NCBI GenBank assembly: GCA_037893245.1 | Contig: JBAIAA010000317.1 | Location: 372,001-436,000 of the forward strand | Source of the DNA: Crossaster papposus | Taxonomy: Eukaryota; Echinodermata; Asteroidea; Velatida; Solasteridae | DNA: 64,000 nt | Direction: 5' to 3' | Shown here: positions 1-11,469 of the stretch, piece by piece | Layout: the number at the start of each line of letters is the position of its first letter | Position numbering within the stretch: position 1 is the stretch's first letter | The notes under the pieces: generated by a model | What the model was told of the DNA's origin: nothing | The model's input: the letters and a program-made list of their open reading frames with translations, nothing else | Database searches by the model: none | Program-made: the position numbers and the translations under genes

Positions 1-126
1 TTAAAATGTTGCATGATTCATATCAAAAGTCTCAGTAAGCGGAATCCTCTGACCCATACGCCTTTCTTAATATTTATGCCGACATCATACTTTTAATGCG
101 AAAGCAAGGCATTGGGTGGTAAATTA

Positions 127-295
127 GGGAATAACAGGGCGATGACCCGGTCATTACTGCGTGATAATTGACCGGGTTGGGCGATGACCAATCGGTAATA
201 GACCGAGCCGAAGGCGAGGTCTATTACCGATTGGTCATCGCCAAACGCGGTCAATTATAACGCACTAATGACCGGGTCATCGCCCTGTTATTCCC
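127..295. repeat. Near-perfect palindrome (78-bp arms)
   Basis: Arms at 127-204 and 218-295 are inverted copies with only scattered mismatches, around a 13-base loop rich in GCCGAAGGCG. The outer ends read GGGAATAACAGGGCGATGAC on one side and its complement on the other. The loop resembles the GAGGCGAAGCCGAG core of the palindromes at 41006-41167 and 44513-44577, which suggests one family of hairpin elements. No ORF lies inside. Confidence 0.85.
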
Positions 296-592
296 TTCAA
301 TAAATACCTTTTTATTTAGGAAAAAGAGTGAATTTGCTTCAATTTTTGAAAGCCCGGTCAATTACTGCGTGATATTGCTCTCCACGTGATCGAGTCTCGA
401 CCAATCAGAAGCTATAAACTCTCCTAGGTATTTATTAATTGAAGATAGTGGCTTTTACTAAATGATAATTTTAGTACTGATAATACAAGGTTAGAGTACC
501 TGTTAATGTTATAACAAGGTAATTGTAAAGTCCCAAAGGACCTTGTTATATAAAAGGTGTTTTACTGTAGACGCATGTTTACGCCCATTTCC

Positions 593-1018
593 AAAATGCG
601 CATATTGCTAAAAATCAGGGAAAGGATTTTTTTAGAAAAAAACTGTACCTAAATAGGCACAGTTTGCTAATTTAAAAGCCACGCCCACAACTAATTTCTA
701 AGAAAAATAGTGTCCAATGTTTCCAAAAATGGTTTGCAAGGCATTGGTCCACTGGTTTGCACCCAAAACACATACAACAATCGCAGTGAAAAATGCGTAT
801 TGTTTTGAATCTGGGAAACCCCTAAAACGGCGTGGTTTGTTAATTTAAAAACCACGCCCACAACAAATTTATCGTTAAAATGATGTCAAATGTTTGCAAG
901 GCATCGGTCTACAAGTTCAAACTGGTTTGCACCCAAACACATGCACTGATAGTCGCTGGAAAATGCGTAATACTTAGAATCAGGGAAACCCCTAAAAGGG
1001 GCGTGGCTTGTTAATTTT
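593..1018. repeat. Tandem repeat, period about 170-195 bp, ~2.5 units
   Basis: Units begin near 594, 790 and 961 with AAATGCG-type starts, followed by an ATCAGGGAAA-like stretch and a conserved segment containing TTAATTTAAAAGCCACGCCC and GGTTTGCACCCAAA. Units differ by small indels and substitutions, so the array is not recent. No coding potential is seen. Confidence 0.8.
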
Positions 1019-4000
1019 AAAGTGATATTATACATGTATACATAAAACATAATTAATTATCATTTGAAAACATTGTGAATATTTTCTCAGATTCAACTCA
1101 CCGTTAGGGACTAAAAAACAGTAACTGGTGTTAATTTTTGCGTGAAGCGGTTTTTACTTTTTGCCCCCTTTTTCTAAAAATGGCCACAGGTGACGTAGAG
1201 GGTCCAGGTTTGGGGTGTCTGGTACGCGTAGTGCAGCGGTCTTTTCGTCTGTCGTAACCCATTTTGTACTCTATAAACTCAACTTGTTCATTTGGCATCA
1301 TTTTTTTAGTGGTACCTCGCTCAACTATTTAGTACCCATATTTTGACCACTTTGGGGGTCCCCGGGGGTGCATGCAGCAGGTGGTTCCCGGCAGACTCTC
1401 ATTTCCATTCATTTCAGGTGACCCCCTACACACTCCCATAGTCAGATATTGGTACCTAGTTCATCTAACCAAATGTCCGCCGTCTGCCGGTCTAGTACTA
1501 GTACTCAGAAGCCATGAAACCCACTATTACATGTGACCAGGGGTAACGCCCAAAGTCACAACACTGTGGCAACATTAGCAATGTTGCAAGCTCGTAAATG
1601 GCAATTGTTTTGAGACTTTTCTTTAAAGTTTTAAAATAACTAACTGAACTAGCATTCTTAGCTGTAGGTACGTAACTCAAGCAATCACCATGCATGTCCC
1701 TCTGTCATTGTGTTAGTTAGTTAAACCCCAGTACACAGTGCAAGAGAGTCGCGCAAAAGACGTGCTTTCCGAAGCAGTCTGTAGGCAAAATCTAAATCAA
1801 CTCTCAGCGAAAACAATTTTTCAAGTATTTCAACTGTATAGGTTAAACAAAGTATTTTGCCTCCTTTTTTTTTTAAAGCTGCCCGTTTCACTTAAGAATT
1901 GAGCATCAATTTATAAAATGTAACACCACGGCAAACATCTATTATCTGAAGCGAGCACACGATTGTTTTAAATTTGTTTGAGTTGTAGCTTTCGAAATCT
2001 AAACAAGCTTGTTTTCAGTTCATTTCAGTAGTACATGTGTAGCCCCACCAAACAAAATGAAATAAACAAAAGGTGGAACAAATTATCTTACTTTATTTGA
2101 GAAGAAGGTCCAACACAATCCAGTCACCGAGACACCGGTCAGTAAACCACACCAGGTTGAAAGATTACATTTCACTTGCAGTTTTAATCCTTCCGAGACG
2201 CCTCTCTCACAATCAGTCCACACTTGGCGTAGAAATCGACCAAAGCCCAAAGCCAAACAGATTGTCTTCACCCTAATCCGCCGTGAGACGATTTATATAC
2301 GCGTGTGTCGTAGCAGACCAGAGCAGAGCCCTCTCTTGAGTGTGCCGCACTCAACAGTGATTGTCTCATCACCACACACACTGACCACAATACATGGCAT
2401 AGCTTTCCCTGCTTCCCCCGCGCAACGATACAGGTATACTGCCCGGGATAGCTACCCGCGCAGGCTCTCTCTCCACACAGCCTGCGTGTGAGCAGATTGG
2501 ATTATCACCAGTTGAGGGAAATCATTACCTCATCTTTTTCCATTGCGGGCAACTCCGTTCCACACACCATATGGTGCAGCTTAGCCAATAAGCCGTCTCT
2601 TCCTAGACTGACACTGGCTGCCAATGTATCATGTACAGGGAGGCTGGTGGTATTGGGGGGAAGGGGGGGGGGGGGGGTTGCCGCGCTGCAGCACAGCAGG
2701 GCCCACGGTGATTGATAGCGATAGCATTGTGCGTTGTGTAAGTGGAGAAACGCTCCGTTCGGCTTCTGGCCACGTTAAATCAGGCGAGATTGTTACGAAC
2801 AGGTGCATGGCAAGAGGAGGGGGAAACGTAAAAAGAAAACAGAAGAAGAAGAAGAAGCTGAAACAGATGAGATTTGTTTTATTTGGTTTTGAGTCAAGAC
2901 TTGTCCGCTTCCAAATCGAGTGAAGTTTTACAGTTCATCTGATAATGATAAAGAAGAAGAGTGCGGTTTTTTTTAAGGAGTGGGATGCAGCGATATGTCT
3001 AAACGATTTGACGCAACATTGCCACCCGCTGTACGAGCCTTTACAAGGTATCCGGAAATGCCGTTGTTTGGCTCAGCGATCCATTGCCAATTATACTTTA
3101 TCGACTGGGCAGACTGAACTATCGCCCTTCGTTTCATTTGGAATGTCAACAGTTGATATTGTTCTTGTAAACACCTTTTTTTCAGAGTAGGCATATAACG
3201 AGACGCTTAAATCTCGTCTTTTAAAACACAAAGTTTAAGGTAATGTACCACATTTGAAAACATAAAAAACCAGAACTACACAATTATCATGAAATACCTC
3301 ACTTGAGAGTAAGTAAATATTAGTCTTAAGCATCCTGTACAATCCTGGCACCTTGTCTGCCATTTCAAAGAAGTTGTTGTATTAGTTTCACAATGGCAAA
3401 CTATGCACACAGACTGTGAGTTGGATTCTGGAGGCATGCCTATCCCAATGTGTTAAAGGACATCCAGTTTAAAGGTGTGGTGCCTACTGGTATCATCCCG
3501 ACAAACATTGCTGTTGAGTTTTGGTTGGTTAGGTTTGGTTAAGGTTAATTAAGTAAAGGTAGATCTTGCTCAAATAAGCCGATTGTGTGAAGGGGAAAAT
3601 GGTGTAGTTGATTTGTTTTAGTAAAAGGCTAAAGTGAGCACAGTAATGAACAATCTGTTGAGGCGAGGCAGCTCTTATTTTTCTCTTGGGAGGGGAGGGG
3701 GGGGGGGGGGGGGGGGGGGGTGGTTAGGGAGAGGAACTGTGGGTAATTTTCAAATGATATTGCATTTAAAAATATCCTTCGGATCAAAGTAATCACAGTC
3801 TGCAAAATCTATCACGTTCTATAACAATCTCGCAGTTTCTGTGTTGTTAATCCAGGTTAAACAAAATTAGTGCATCACCTTGAGAATGTTACGGCTCGTT
3901 ACATTCAACGGCTGCATCTAAAATTAAAACCACTCTGTGGTTTGAGTTTAGGGAACACAGCGCGTTGATGAGCGGTCTGATCGACACATTGAGCGTACAT

Positions 4001-4215
4001 CGCTCTTTTTATGTTACCAACAGCTAATACAAACTGTGATTTGTTGTCGACTGGCTCGATTGCCAAAGCTCTAGTGTAGAGACCGTCCGTAAGATGGGAA
4101 GATGGTGTTGATATTACTCCCCACTTCTTCTTTTCTTTCCGCTGAGGGGGTACTTGTGCACGGATACCTATAGGTCAGTGTAATTTGTAAAATAAACTAA
4201 TCTAAACCAAGCGTT
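1019..4215. other. Unassigned DNA with homopurine and G tracts
   Basis: No convincing gene. Short open frames around 2073-3190 lack recognisable domains. The stretch holds G runs at 2663-2677 and 3697-3720 and a GAA-rich patch near 2840. A MITE-B-like 5' fragment occurs at about 3237-3350: it shares an antisense-type segment with TTACTTGACTGTAAGTAAAT and AAGCATCCTGT found in the full copy at 50627-50999. Confidence 0.5.
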
Positions 4216-4216
4216 A

Positions 4217-5409
4217 AGGCTGGCTCACATAGTAGCGGCAAAGACCCAACGAAAGGCGACGAACGTGAAAATCAAAAAAATTTGGCGGCAAAGCGACGGC
4301 AAAAGGGGAAAACCAAGATTCGCTGACGGTTGGGAACGACCTCCAGCGACAACACAACGGCAAGGGACGAATGGCTGCGGCAGGAAACGGAGGCTAGCGA
4401 CCAAACTCGGACGTTGTCTGGGCGGCGAGTGACGATGTCTTGACGGAGCCCGGCAACAAGGAACGAGGTCAGACGGCTAGCAGCGGATTGGCTGGCGGCA
4501 AGGAACGGTGGCTGACGGTGGGTTGCGGTCGATATCAAAGCCTGTGTGTGTGTGCGTTTGTATTGACCGGCAATCGTGGTCGTCGGACAAAAGAATTGGG
4601 AGTCAAACAATGGGTCCACGATTGACAACACATCTACGATTTTTTCCCGTGTACAAATCCTATGGCGATCATCAAAAAACGTTAGAGTATAAACAAAAGA
4701 GGGAAGACGGTCGGACAATACCCCGTCCACGATCGAAGGCCTTTACACACTTAGTTGTGTGTGTGTGCGGGTCGTATAAATAGTCGAGTTTGGCGTTCCC
4801 ATTCTTCACAACGTTCTGGCGTCACACAACGTGAAAAATCGCACTAAAAGTTTAAAATCGTGGACCATCGTTGCAAAATCGTAACCCATCGCAGGCCACC
4901 GTTGCAATGCCGCAGGTACTCGCAAACGACCCGCCATCAACAGTCATCACCCGTCACCCTCCGGCCAAAATTCGCAATCCATCGTCGCACCAAGGTCGTT
5001 ACAATTTCGTTACTTGCCGCAATGTGTCGTCAGGGTTCGAGATGTGACGTCACTTGCCGTTGTGTTGCCGTCAATGGTCGTTGACAACGACTACCAACGA
5101 AATTGTGACGACCTTAAAACGACTAGAGACGGAATCGCACGGCATGGAAACGTCAAGGAAATGAGGGTTGCGGTCTCTAACGAAATCTGAACGGAATCAC
5201 AACGAATTTTGTTGCCGCCACAAAATTTCCAACAAGCTGAAAATTTGCCGACGGACGCGACTGATGATTTCGGTCGTCTGCGGTCGCTAGCGGATTTGTC
5301 AGCGACAACTGACGGCAACACACGATGAGTGGCGGCAAATTCAAAATTGAAATTCGCAGCTTACCGTAGCTTGCCGTACCCCCCTATTCGTCATAGTGTG
5401 AGCCAGCCT
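4217..5409. mobile_element. Non-autonomous TIR element, 1.19 kb, TTA-flanked
   Basis: The left end reads AGGCTGGCTCACAtAGTAG and the right end is the complement of AGGCTGGCTCACACTATGAC. Both sides are flanked by TTA, a 3-bp duplication of the kind made by PIF/Harbinger transposases (TWA targets), although the TIR alone does not settle the superfamily. The interior is full of degenerate CGACGGCAA/TTGCCGTC motifs on both strands, giving it a partial foldback structure. A 152-codon open frame on the minus strand (4272-4730) has no domain I recognise and looks like a by-product of the repeat composition. Confidence 0.75.
4655..4772 (+). repeat. Dispersed repeat, inverted copy at 26568-26700
   Basis: The segment running from CAAATCCTATGGCGATCATC through AGAGGGAAGACGGTCGGACA to a (TG)n tract recurs in reverse orientation at 26568-26700 with only a minority of positions changed. 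It sits inside the TIR element at 4217-5409, so it was either part of that family or inserted into it. There is no coding evidence. Confidence 0.75.
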
Positions 5410-5412
5410 TTA

Positions 5413-7080
5413 GTAAACAAATGTTGCACAAGTATAAAGATGTGTTTTCCAAATACATGCGTTGTGACCAAAACTGCAATTCAGGTTTAAAAGATGAGCC
5501 TAATGTTATCACCATGGGAAACTGTATTGAGTCTGCACTGACAAGAAATGATCAGATTTATTACAGGGAGAAACATGTTACACATACTTTGGGGGCTTTT
5601 ACAAATTTCAGGGTTTGTATACCCGGGTGATGGGGGAAGGAGGAACAAATAAAAACAAAATAAAAATAAGTTTTTCTCAAGTTGGTTTCTCTGAAGCTTA
5701 TGTATCAGTAAGTTAATTGGCTTCTCGTATTATGACAAGCAGTGTACATAGGCCCACTTGAATGCGTTGCATTATAATAACAGTGAAGCATAGCATGCAT
5801 TGCTTGTGTGGTAGGATGTTTCCAAATTGTCAAAGCCTGTTGTCGGTGTCAGTTTGAAATCAGGGTCAGCGTATAGTCTGCATCATACGACGTCATTGAT
5901 CCGTAAAACTTAGAATGCCACGCCGACATCACAGCAGACTCTTACTCTACCCTCATTGTACTTCCTCACCCATACCCCCTTGATCTCAGAATGCGCAGCG
6001 TACCAATCCAGGAAGTGGCGGCACTGTGACACCCTCCGGGCCCCGATCTGTTTGCCCAATCGGCGGTTGTCCCTTGGTAAACATCCACAACCGCCCCGCC
6101 GCTCAATCACCCAAGTCGTTCACTGCGCTCCGTTTTCACAGTCGACCGACGTCCGAAAAGCGAACAAATGGACTATAAAATGAGGGAACCGGCTATTGAA
6201 TGAGCCTAGATTAAGAACCCATGCTTATGCACATGTGTGTACATGTACGAACCTTCACTCACTGTGGACACAAGACATGAGAGGATACTAGTAAAGGATG
6301 GTACGGATTGTAGACTTGCACACGTTAATCAAAAATGGGGGGGGGGGGGGGGGAATGAGGTTAGGGTTATGTGTAGAAAATGAAAGGGACACACGAGAGG
6401 CGCAACATTAAATAAATTAGGGTGAAATGTTTTTTTGTAATTGAGAAAAATTAGTATTTACTATTTAGCATTGTTTTTGTTTACTACACGAATACAAATC
6501 AACTGTGACAAACTGGCCACGAAATTGAGGAAAAATATTTTTATATGGATTGCTTCTAAAGGTAAGATACATCATGTATTGCTTTTACTGTAATGTTTAG
6601 AAATGGATATATTAGGAGGTCATTACTGTATAGCAAATATTATTATACTGACTTGTTTGAAGGTTTTTGATGCTAGAGAAACCAAGAAAGACAATCGTCC
6701 AGAACTAACTAAATATGTTAAATTTGAGATAGTATTTGGAAAAAAAGGCATTTCCCCCAATACTGATCGGCTGAACAGCGTTGGAATTTGATAAAAAATA
6801 CTTCTTTTTTTTAAACGCGTCACACCAGGTGCCATCATCTTACATGATATTTTAGACTCTCGTTCACCAACAGTCCGGTTGGGTCTTTCATAACAATGTG
6901 TTTGTTGTATGCTTGCAAATGTTGTACATTCCCTTGAAAAAACCAAGGCGAGCTGTCACCATGCATACGTATATTGTTTCAGCACCAATCTTTTTGTATT
7001 CTCTAAATCGTGTATCAAGGCTGCCAGCGCTCCTTAGCAAGCGCATTAAAACGAATTTGTCACTGTCAAATGTTACTCTA
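5413..7080. other. Unassigned DNA
   Basis: No recognisable gene or mobile element ends. A 17-base G run lies at 6337-6353. Open frames at 5421-5630, 5910-6183 and 6603-6946 show no domain or codon pattern that I trust. Confidence 0.5.
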
Positions 7081-7081
7081 A

Positions 7082-7375
7082 CATGTATTCACTAGCCAGA
7101 GTTTAAACATGTATTCACTTGTCAAAGTTTAAACATGTATTCGCTTGTCAAAGTTTGAACATTTATTGACTTGTCAAAGTGCATTTATTCACAAATTGTC
7201 AACGTACATGTATTCACAAATTGTCAAAGTACATTTTTTCACATGTCAAAGTACATTTATTCACTTGTCAAAGTACATTTATTCACTTGTCAAAGTACAT
7301 TTATTCACTTGTCAATTTTTGAACATTTATGCACTCGTCAAGGTTTAAACATTGCATTCACTTGTCAAAGTTTTC
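7082..7375. repeat. Minisatellite, ~23-bp unit
   Basis: About twelve imperfect units of the type CATTTATTCACTTGTCAAAG run head to tail. The central three units (about 7235-7310) are almost identical, while the flanking ones have drifted (CACAAATTGTC, ATGTATTCACTAG). The overlapping open frames are artefacts of the repeat. Confidence 0.9.
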
Positions 7376-8196
7376 TAAATTAACAAATCGAGCAATTTTG
7401 CAACTTTGGACCAATCAATACATGTCCGAGGCAGTTAGTGGAGCACGTGGTATGCCAAGTTAAGCATCATTGACTACGAGACCATTCCACGTATTGTCTT
7501 GGTTGGTGGCTTATCTGGGACAAAATAGGGCATAAAACACCCAGGACACGTATCGTAAAAGAAAAGGAGCATGCTCCACTGTTTCTGGATCGGCTACATA
7601 ATGCGCCCTCTCTGACCATGTTTGGAGTATAGCCAATCAGGGAAGTAATACACACTAATGATATGCAACTTTGGACCAATCAAGGCACAGCTATGTATAG
7701 TCAGTGCTAGTTTCAGGTCGGAGAATGCACATGTATAATATGTGTCTCACAGCAAATTGAGCAAGCTGGATAAGTTTACCCGCCACAACCCGAACTCCTG
7801 CCCTAAGTTTTGGCAAAGTCAAAGTCCAGATCAGTTTCTTTCATTCGGCTTCATGTTTCTCGGCTCTGACAGAGTTTGGATTGGAGCAATAATTTGTCGT
7901 TCATTTAACTCTTGTGACATGTTTCTTCAGTGGCTTCAGTGGCGGAATGCATTTTAATAATGGCTTTGCACTCGGCGCAAATCACCCACTCTGAAACTTA
8001 AACAGGGATCCCCATTTGGCTAATTATTTTGATTAGTCTCGCAGTTGAGCACCGCTAAGTTTGGTTACAATTAGTTGGTGCTATTTACTGAAGCACGTCG
8101 GCATCTGGTTGTTGTACATCAACGTCATCAGTTATTCTTCTTTTCTCACAACCTAATTGTACTGTGTCTAGCCCTGGGAAATTCCACTGAAAGTAA
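7376..8196. other. Unassigned DNA before composite element
   Basis: Nothing recognisable. Two copies of ATGCAACTTTGGACCAATCAA-like sequence (near 7397 and 7662) bracket about 270 bp and may be a short direct repeat. Confidence 0.4.
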
Positions 8197-8198
8197 TA

Positions 8199-8720
8199 GT
8201 TGGGTCCAAAACATAAGTTCCGTGACCATTCTCTGGCTAGGAAGGTTTGACGATGGATTTGACTTCTATGGACCATTTATAAAGAAATTAGCCCCCCGGT
8301 CCCTCCCAAAAATCCCGGCATTTTTCGCTAGAGGGCCAAATCCAAGATGGCCACCGGCGCCATCTTGGAAAATTAACTTTTGAACCAGAGCACCTAGAAT
8401 CATGTCTGAAAACACTTTTTCGGGTAAGTGGACCTCGAGGATTCCGATTCCGACATCGGTTTGACAATATGACATCAACTTGACCTGGAAATCCAAGATG
8501 TCCGCCGGCGCCATTTTGAACAATTTATTTTTGAACCAGAGCACCTAGAATCATGTCTGAAAACACCTTTTCGGGTAAGTGGATCCCGATGATTCCGATT
8601 CCGACATCGGTTTGACAATATGACATCAATTTGACCCAGAAATCCAAGATGGCCGCCATCTGATAGATGAAAAACATATTTTTTGAAAGGGAACACCTAG
8701 AAACATGAATGGACACATTT
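8199..8720 (+). repeat. Left arm: ~150-bp tandem units with CCAAGATGGC palindromes
   Basis: GAACCAGAGCACCTAGAATC recurs at about 8383 and 8533, and a third degenerate copy is near 8680, so the unit is about 150 bp. Each unit carries CCAAGATGGC or its complement. At about 8341-8368 two copies face each other as a hairpin around CCGGCG. AAGATGGC is the core of YY1-type binding sites; that role here is only a possibility. Confidence 0.8.
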
Positions 8721-8993
8721 TGTTCGGTTAAATCATTGCGCTGATGCAATTTATGAAGGTCCTAGTCAGCCGGATATGATGAATAATGGTCTAGGAGTGA
8801 GCTCAGTGGTATAAGGTCCCATATCGGCTGGATTTGTATTGGTGTACAAACGTATTCAGCAGAATGAAGGTCTGATTTATTTTAACAAGGCACACTTTCT
8901 TTTCAGTTTGTGTCTTTGCTGAATACACCAATCACAGTAACTACATAATCGTAGTGTTGGCACCAGATTAGTTTATCTTTGTACAGTTTTGTA

Positions 8994-9227
8994 CAGGGTT
9001 GTAGTCGAGTCCCTACAAGTCCTTTCACAAGTCCTTTCGTGAAGCCAGTCACAAGTCCTTGTATAAAGGCAGTCACAAGTAACTAGAGGAACAATGACAA
9101 AGGAATGCCTTTGTCAAAGCTGATTTCAATAGCTTGTGATTTGAATTGGAACTGAAGGACTTGTGATGTACTTGCAGGGACTTACAGGGACTTGCAGGGA
9201 CTTGTGATGGACTCGACTACATCCCTG
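8994..9227. mobile_element. hAT-type MITE with exact 8-bp target duplication
   Basis: The ends are CAGGGTTGTAGTCGAGTCC and the complement of CAGGGATGTAGTCGAGTCC: 19-bp TIRs with one mismatch. GTTTTGTA occurs immediately before (8986-8993) and immediately after (9228-9235) the element. An 8-bp duplication with CAGGG ends is the hAT superfamily signature. The 234-bp interior is made of ACAAGTCC/GGACTTGT motifs and has no ORF. A decayed relative lies at 26046-26181. Confidence 0.93.
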
Positions 9228-9304
9228 GTTTTGTATCACAAGCATGATACTTCTTTTTGTTATTGTTCCACGGATGCTGTAGTTTCAGTAGTTGTGCTGT
9301 GAAT

Positions 9305-10140
9305 TGAGAAATATCAGTTACATTCTCCCTGGTAATATTGGGTAAATGGGGTAATATCGGGTGACCTCAGTTTACATGCTGACCCTAAATGGGCGTGATA
9401 AACCTTGGTGAAAAAAATTTGTCACTTTTCCTGCATGAACGTTATGTTTTGCGTAATAGCGATACTTTTAGTTTTCGTAGAGATAATTGTGTAATATTTA
9501 TTTACTCAAAGTCTCAGAGAAACGAATTTGCTAAAAAGCCAACACACAAATAAATTAACAAAGAAATATCGGCAAACTGTGATTACAGACGGCGGTGATA
9601 TTGGGCACATATATAGCGTTTACTACACGCTAAGATTGTAGGAGTGGCAGAAGAGTCATTGGTGTATACATTGTATTGTACACAAGTACATAATATTGTT
9701 CTGGTAGTATCATAATATTAGTATTAACTAATATAATTAACCAATTAACCAATATTGGGTAAATGGGATGATATCGGGTGGTAATAACGTGCAATGCCAG
9801 AAATATCGGTTACATTCTCCCTGCAAATATCGGGTAATATCGGGTAATATCGGGTGGTAAAACAATGCAATGCCAGAAATAACGGTTACACTCTCTCTGG
9901 TAATATTGGGTAAAGAGGGAAACTATCGGGTGTTAATAACAATGCAATGTCGCAAATAACGGTTACATTCTCCCTGGTAATATCGGGTAATATCGGGTAA
10001 TATCGGGTAATATCGGGTGGTAAAACAATGCAATGCCAGAAATAACGGTTACACTCTCTCTGGTAATATTGGGTAATATTGGGTGGTAATAACTAGCGTT
10101 ATTACTCGTTACAACCCGGGTAATATCGGGTAAAATGCCC
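9305..10140. repeat. Satellite array with GGGTAATATC motif
   Basis: Blocks of GGTAATATCGGGTAATATCGG alternate with a segment containing ACAATGCAATGCCAGAAATA and TTACACTCTCTCTGG. The higher-order unit is roughly 100-150 bp and repeats from about 9748 to 10136. One earlier block (about 9305-9370) is separated by non-repetitive sequence. Two neighbouring units near 9850-9900 and 10020-10070 are virtually identical, pointing to recent local duplication. Confidence 0.85.
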
Positions 10141-10190
10141 AGTGGGAAGTGCGTCCCCCTTCCTGAATTACCACCCCTCACCAATCGGAC

Positions 10191-10325
10191 ATGGTTGGGA
10201 GCTGGTGGGTGGTCGCTGTCGCCCTGTCCGATGAGGAGGGAGATGATGATATACAGAGGAGGGAGGATGCATCTGAATCTGATGATTCAGAATCTAGTGA
10301 GCCAGAATTCTCTGATTCAGACTGA
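10191..10325 (+). CDS. Small acidic Ser/Asp-rich ORF, possible C-terminal exon
   Basis: A 44-codon frame runs from ATG 10191 to TGA 10323-10325. Its last thirty residues are dominated by Asp, Glu and Ser (SDEEGDDD ... ESDDSESSEPEFSDSD) and it ends directly in a stop. An AATAAA-type signal follows at about 10467. The acidic style resembles the N-terminal exons of the piggyBac genes elsewhere in the window, but here it is C-terminal. An in-frame stop lies just upstream with no clear splice acceptor, so it may be a remnant rather than an expressed gene. I do not recognise the protein. Confidence 0.3.
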   Translation: MVGSWWVVAVALSDEEGDDDIQRREDASESDDSESSEPEFSDSD

Positions 10326-10611
10326 TCACATCTCTCAATGTCATATTGATTAACCTGTTACGATGTTGAAACAATGCGTTGCATACTGATACAAAAGCAT
10401 AATTGGTGACTAATCCTGAATGGGTTTTAATTGCTTTGCACTGTGGTGTCATTTGTCTTCTCTAAAAAATAAAAAAAATAAAAAATGATTTTGTATTGAC
10501 ATTCTTTTTGTGGTTTCATTTGATAACTACATGTATTTAAGTTACAGCTATAACAAGGAGCTTATTTTAAAGAATAATTATAGTTCCGGTTAAAAGTTAG
10601 GATTTTCTCTA

Positions 10612-10925
10612 TCGTATGGCGGCCATCTTAAATGTCTGGGTCAAAATGATTTCACAGCATCAAACCGATGTCTGAATCGGAATCCTTGTGGTCGACTTAC
10701 CCGAAAAAGTGTTTTCAGACATGATTCTAGGTGCTCTGGTTCAAAAGTTAATTTTCCAAGATGGCGCCGGTGGCCATCTTGGATTTGGCCCTCTAGCAAA
10801 AAATGCCGGGATTTTTGGGAGGGACCGGGGGGCTAATTTCTTTATAAATGGTACATAGAAGTCAAATCCATCGACAAACCTTCCTAGCCAGAGAATGGTC
10901 ACGGAACTTATGTTTTGGACCCAAC
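10612..10925 (-). repeat. Right arm: inverted copy of 8199-8720 unit
   Basis: Read on the minus strand, this reproduces the left arm from its TA-flanked terminus through the CCAAGATGGCCACCGGCGCC hairpin and one CACCTAGAATCATGTCTG unit, ending in a GATGGCCGCCAT-like segment. It carries one unit where the left arm has two or more. Confidence 0.85.
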
Positions 10926-11006
10926 TATAAATGTAGCTGGAAATAAAAGAAAAAGTGGGGAGATTTATCCTACACATGTTTAAAATGTGCATTTATTGAC
11001 ATTTAT

Positions 11007-11175
11007 TGAAAGGTAGGATACACCATTGGTAATTGTAGGAGTTGAATTTCGTAAATATCGTTTAAATGACCTGTCCGATGTTTTACAATCATGGACGTTG
11101 AGAAAAGCAAGACAAACGGCGTTCGTTTTCGACCGGCGCGCGCTGGGCAGTTGTTCTAAAACAAAATACGAATAA
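11007..11175 (+). mobile_element. MITE-A, 5' part
   Basis: Starts with AGGTAGGATACACCATTGG after a mutated TTGA (for TTAA). It includes the conserved ATGGACGTTGAGAAAAGCAA segment and breaks off after the GGCGCGCGCTGGGCAG stretch. The 3' half is missing. Confidence 0.85.
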
Positions 11176-11469
11176 GATTAATACTGCTGCAAACTGCTTA
11201 CTGGCTGGAATGACCTGAAATATACAAATCAAATAAGTTAAGAGGGCCTAATATTTCGATCTTAACAAGATCTTCTTCAGAGACTAAATGGCTGTGTACA
11301 AGAAACAAACATATATAGGGCAACATACAGCATGATGCACATCATGGATGCTGAGAAAACACAAAAGAAAAAAGCACAGAGTTCAATGGAACAAACAACA
11401 AAAGGAGGATTAGGCTGAGGGATTAGAGGGTGAGGTCAGTGTGGGTAGGATCAAAGGCAGGGTAGGAAC

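Larger units (their letters stand above)
8199..10925. mobile_element. Composite element with long inverted ends (2.7 kb)
   Basis: The left arm (about 8199-8720) and right arm (about 10612-10925) are inverted copies that start GTTGGGTCCAAAACATAAG and end with its complement. Both are flanked by TA, as expected for a Tc1/mariner-like or other TA-targeting transposase. Between the arms lie a hAT-type MITE, a satellite array and a short acidic ORF. No transposase is visible, so the whole would be non-autonomous. An alternative is two independent insertions in opposite orientation. Confidence 0.55.

Noticed and set aside
4272..4730. 152-codon minus-strand ORF inside the 4217-5409 element
   Set aside because: Composition follows the CGACGGCAA repeats, there is no domain, and the frame crosses the dispersed repeat.
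7082..7375. Possible CRISPR array
   Set aside because: Units are contiguous without unique spacers and the context is eukaryotic; it is a minisatellite.
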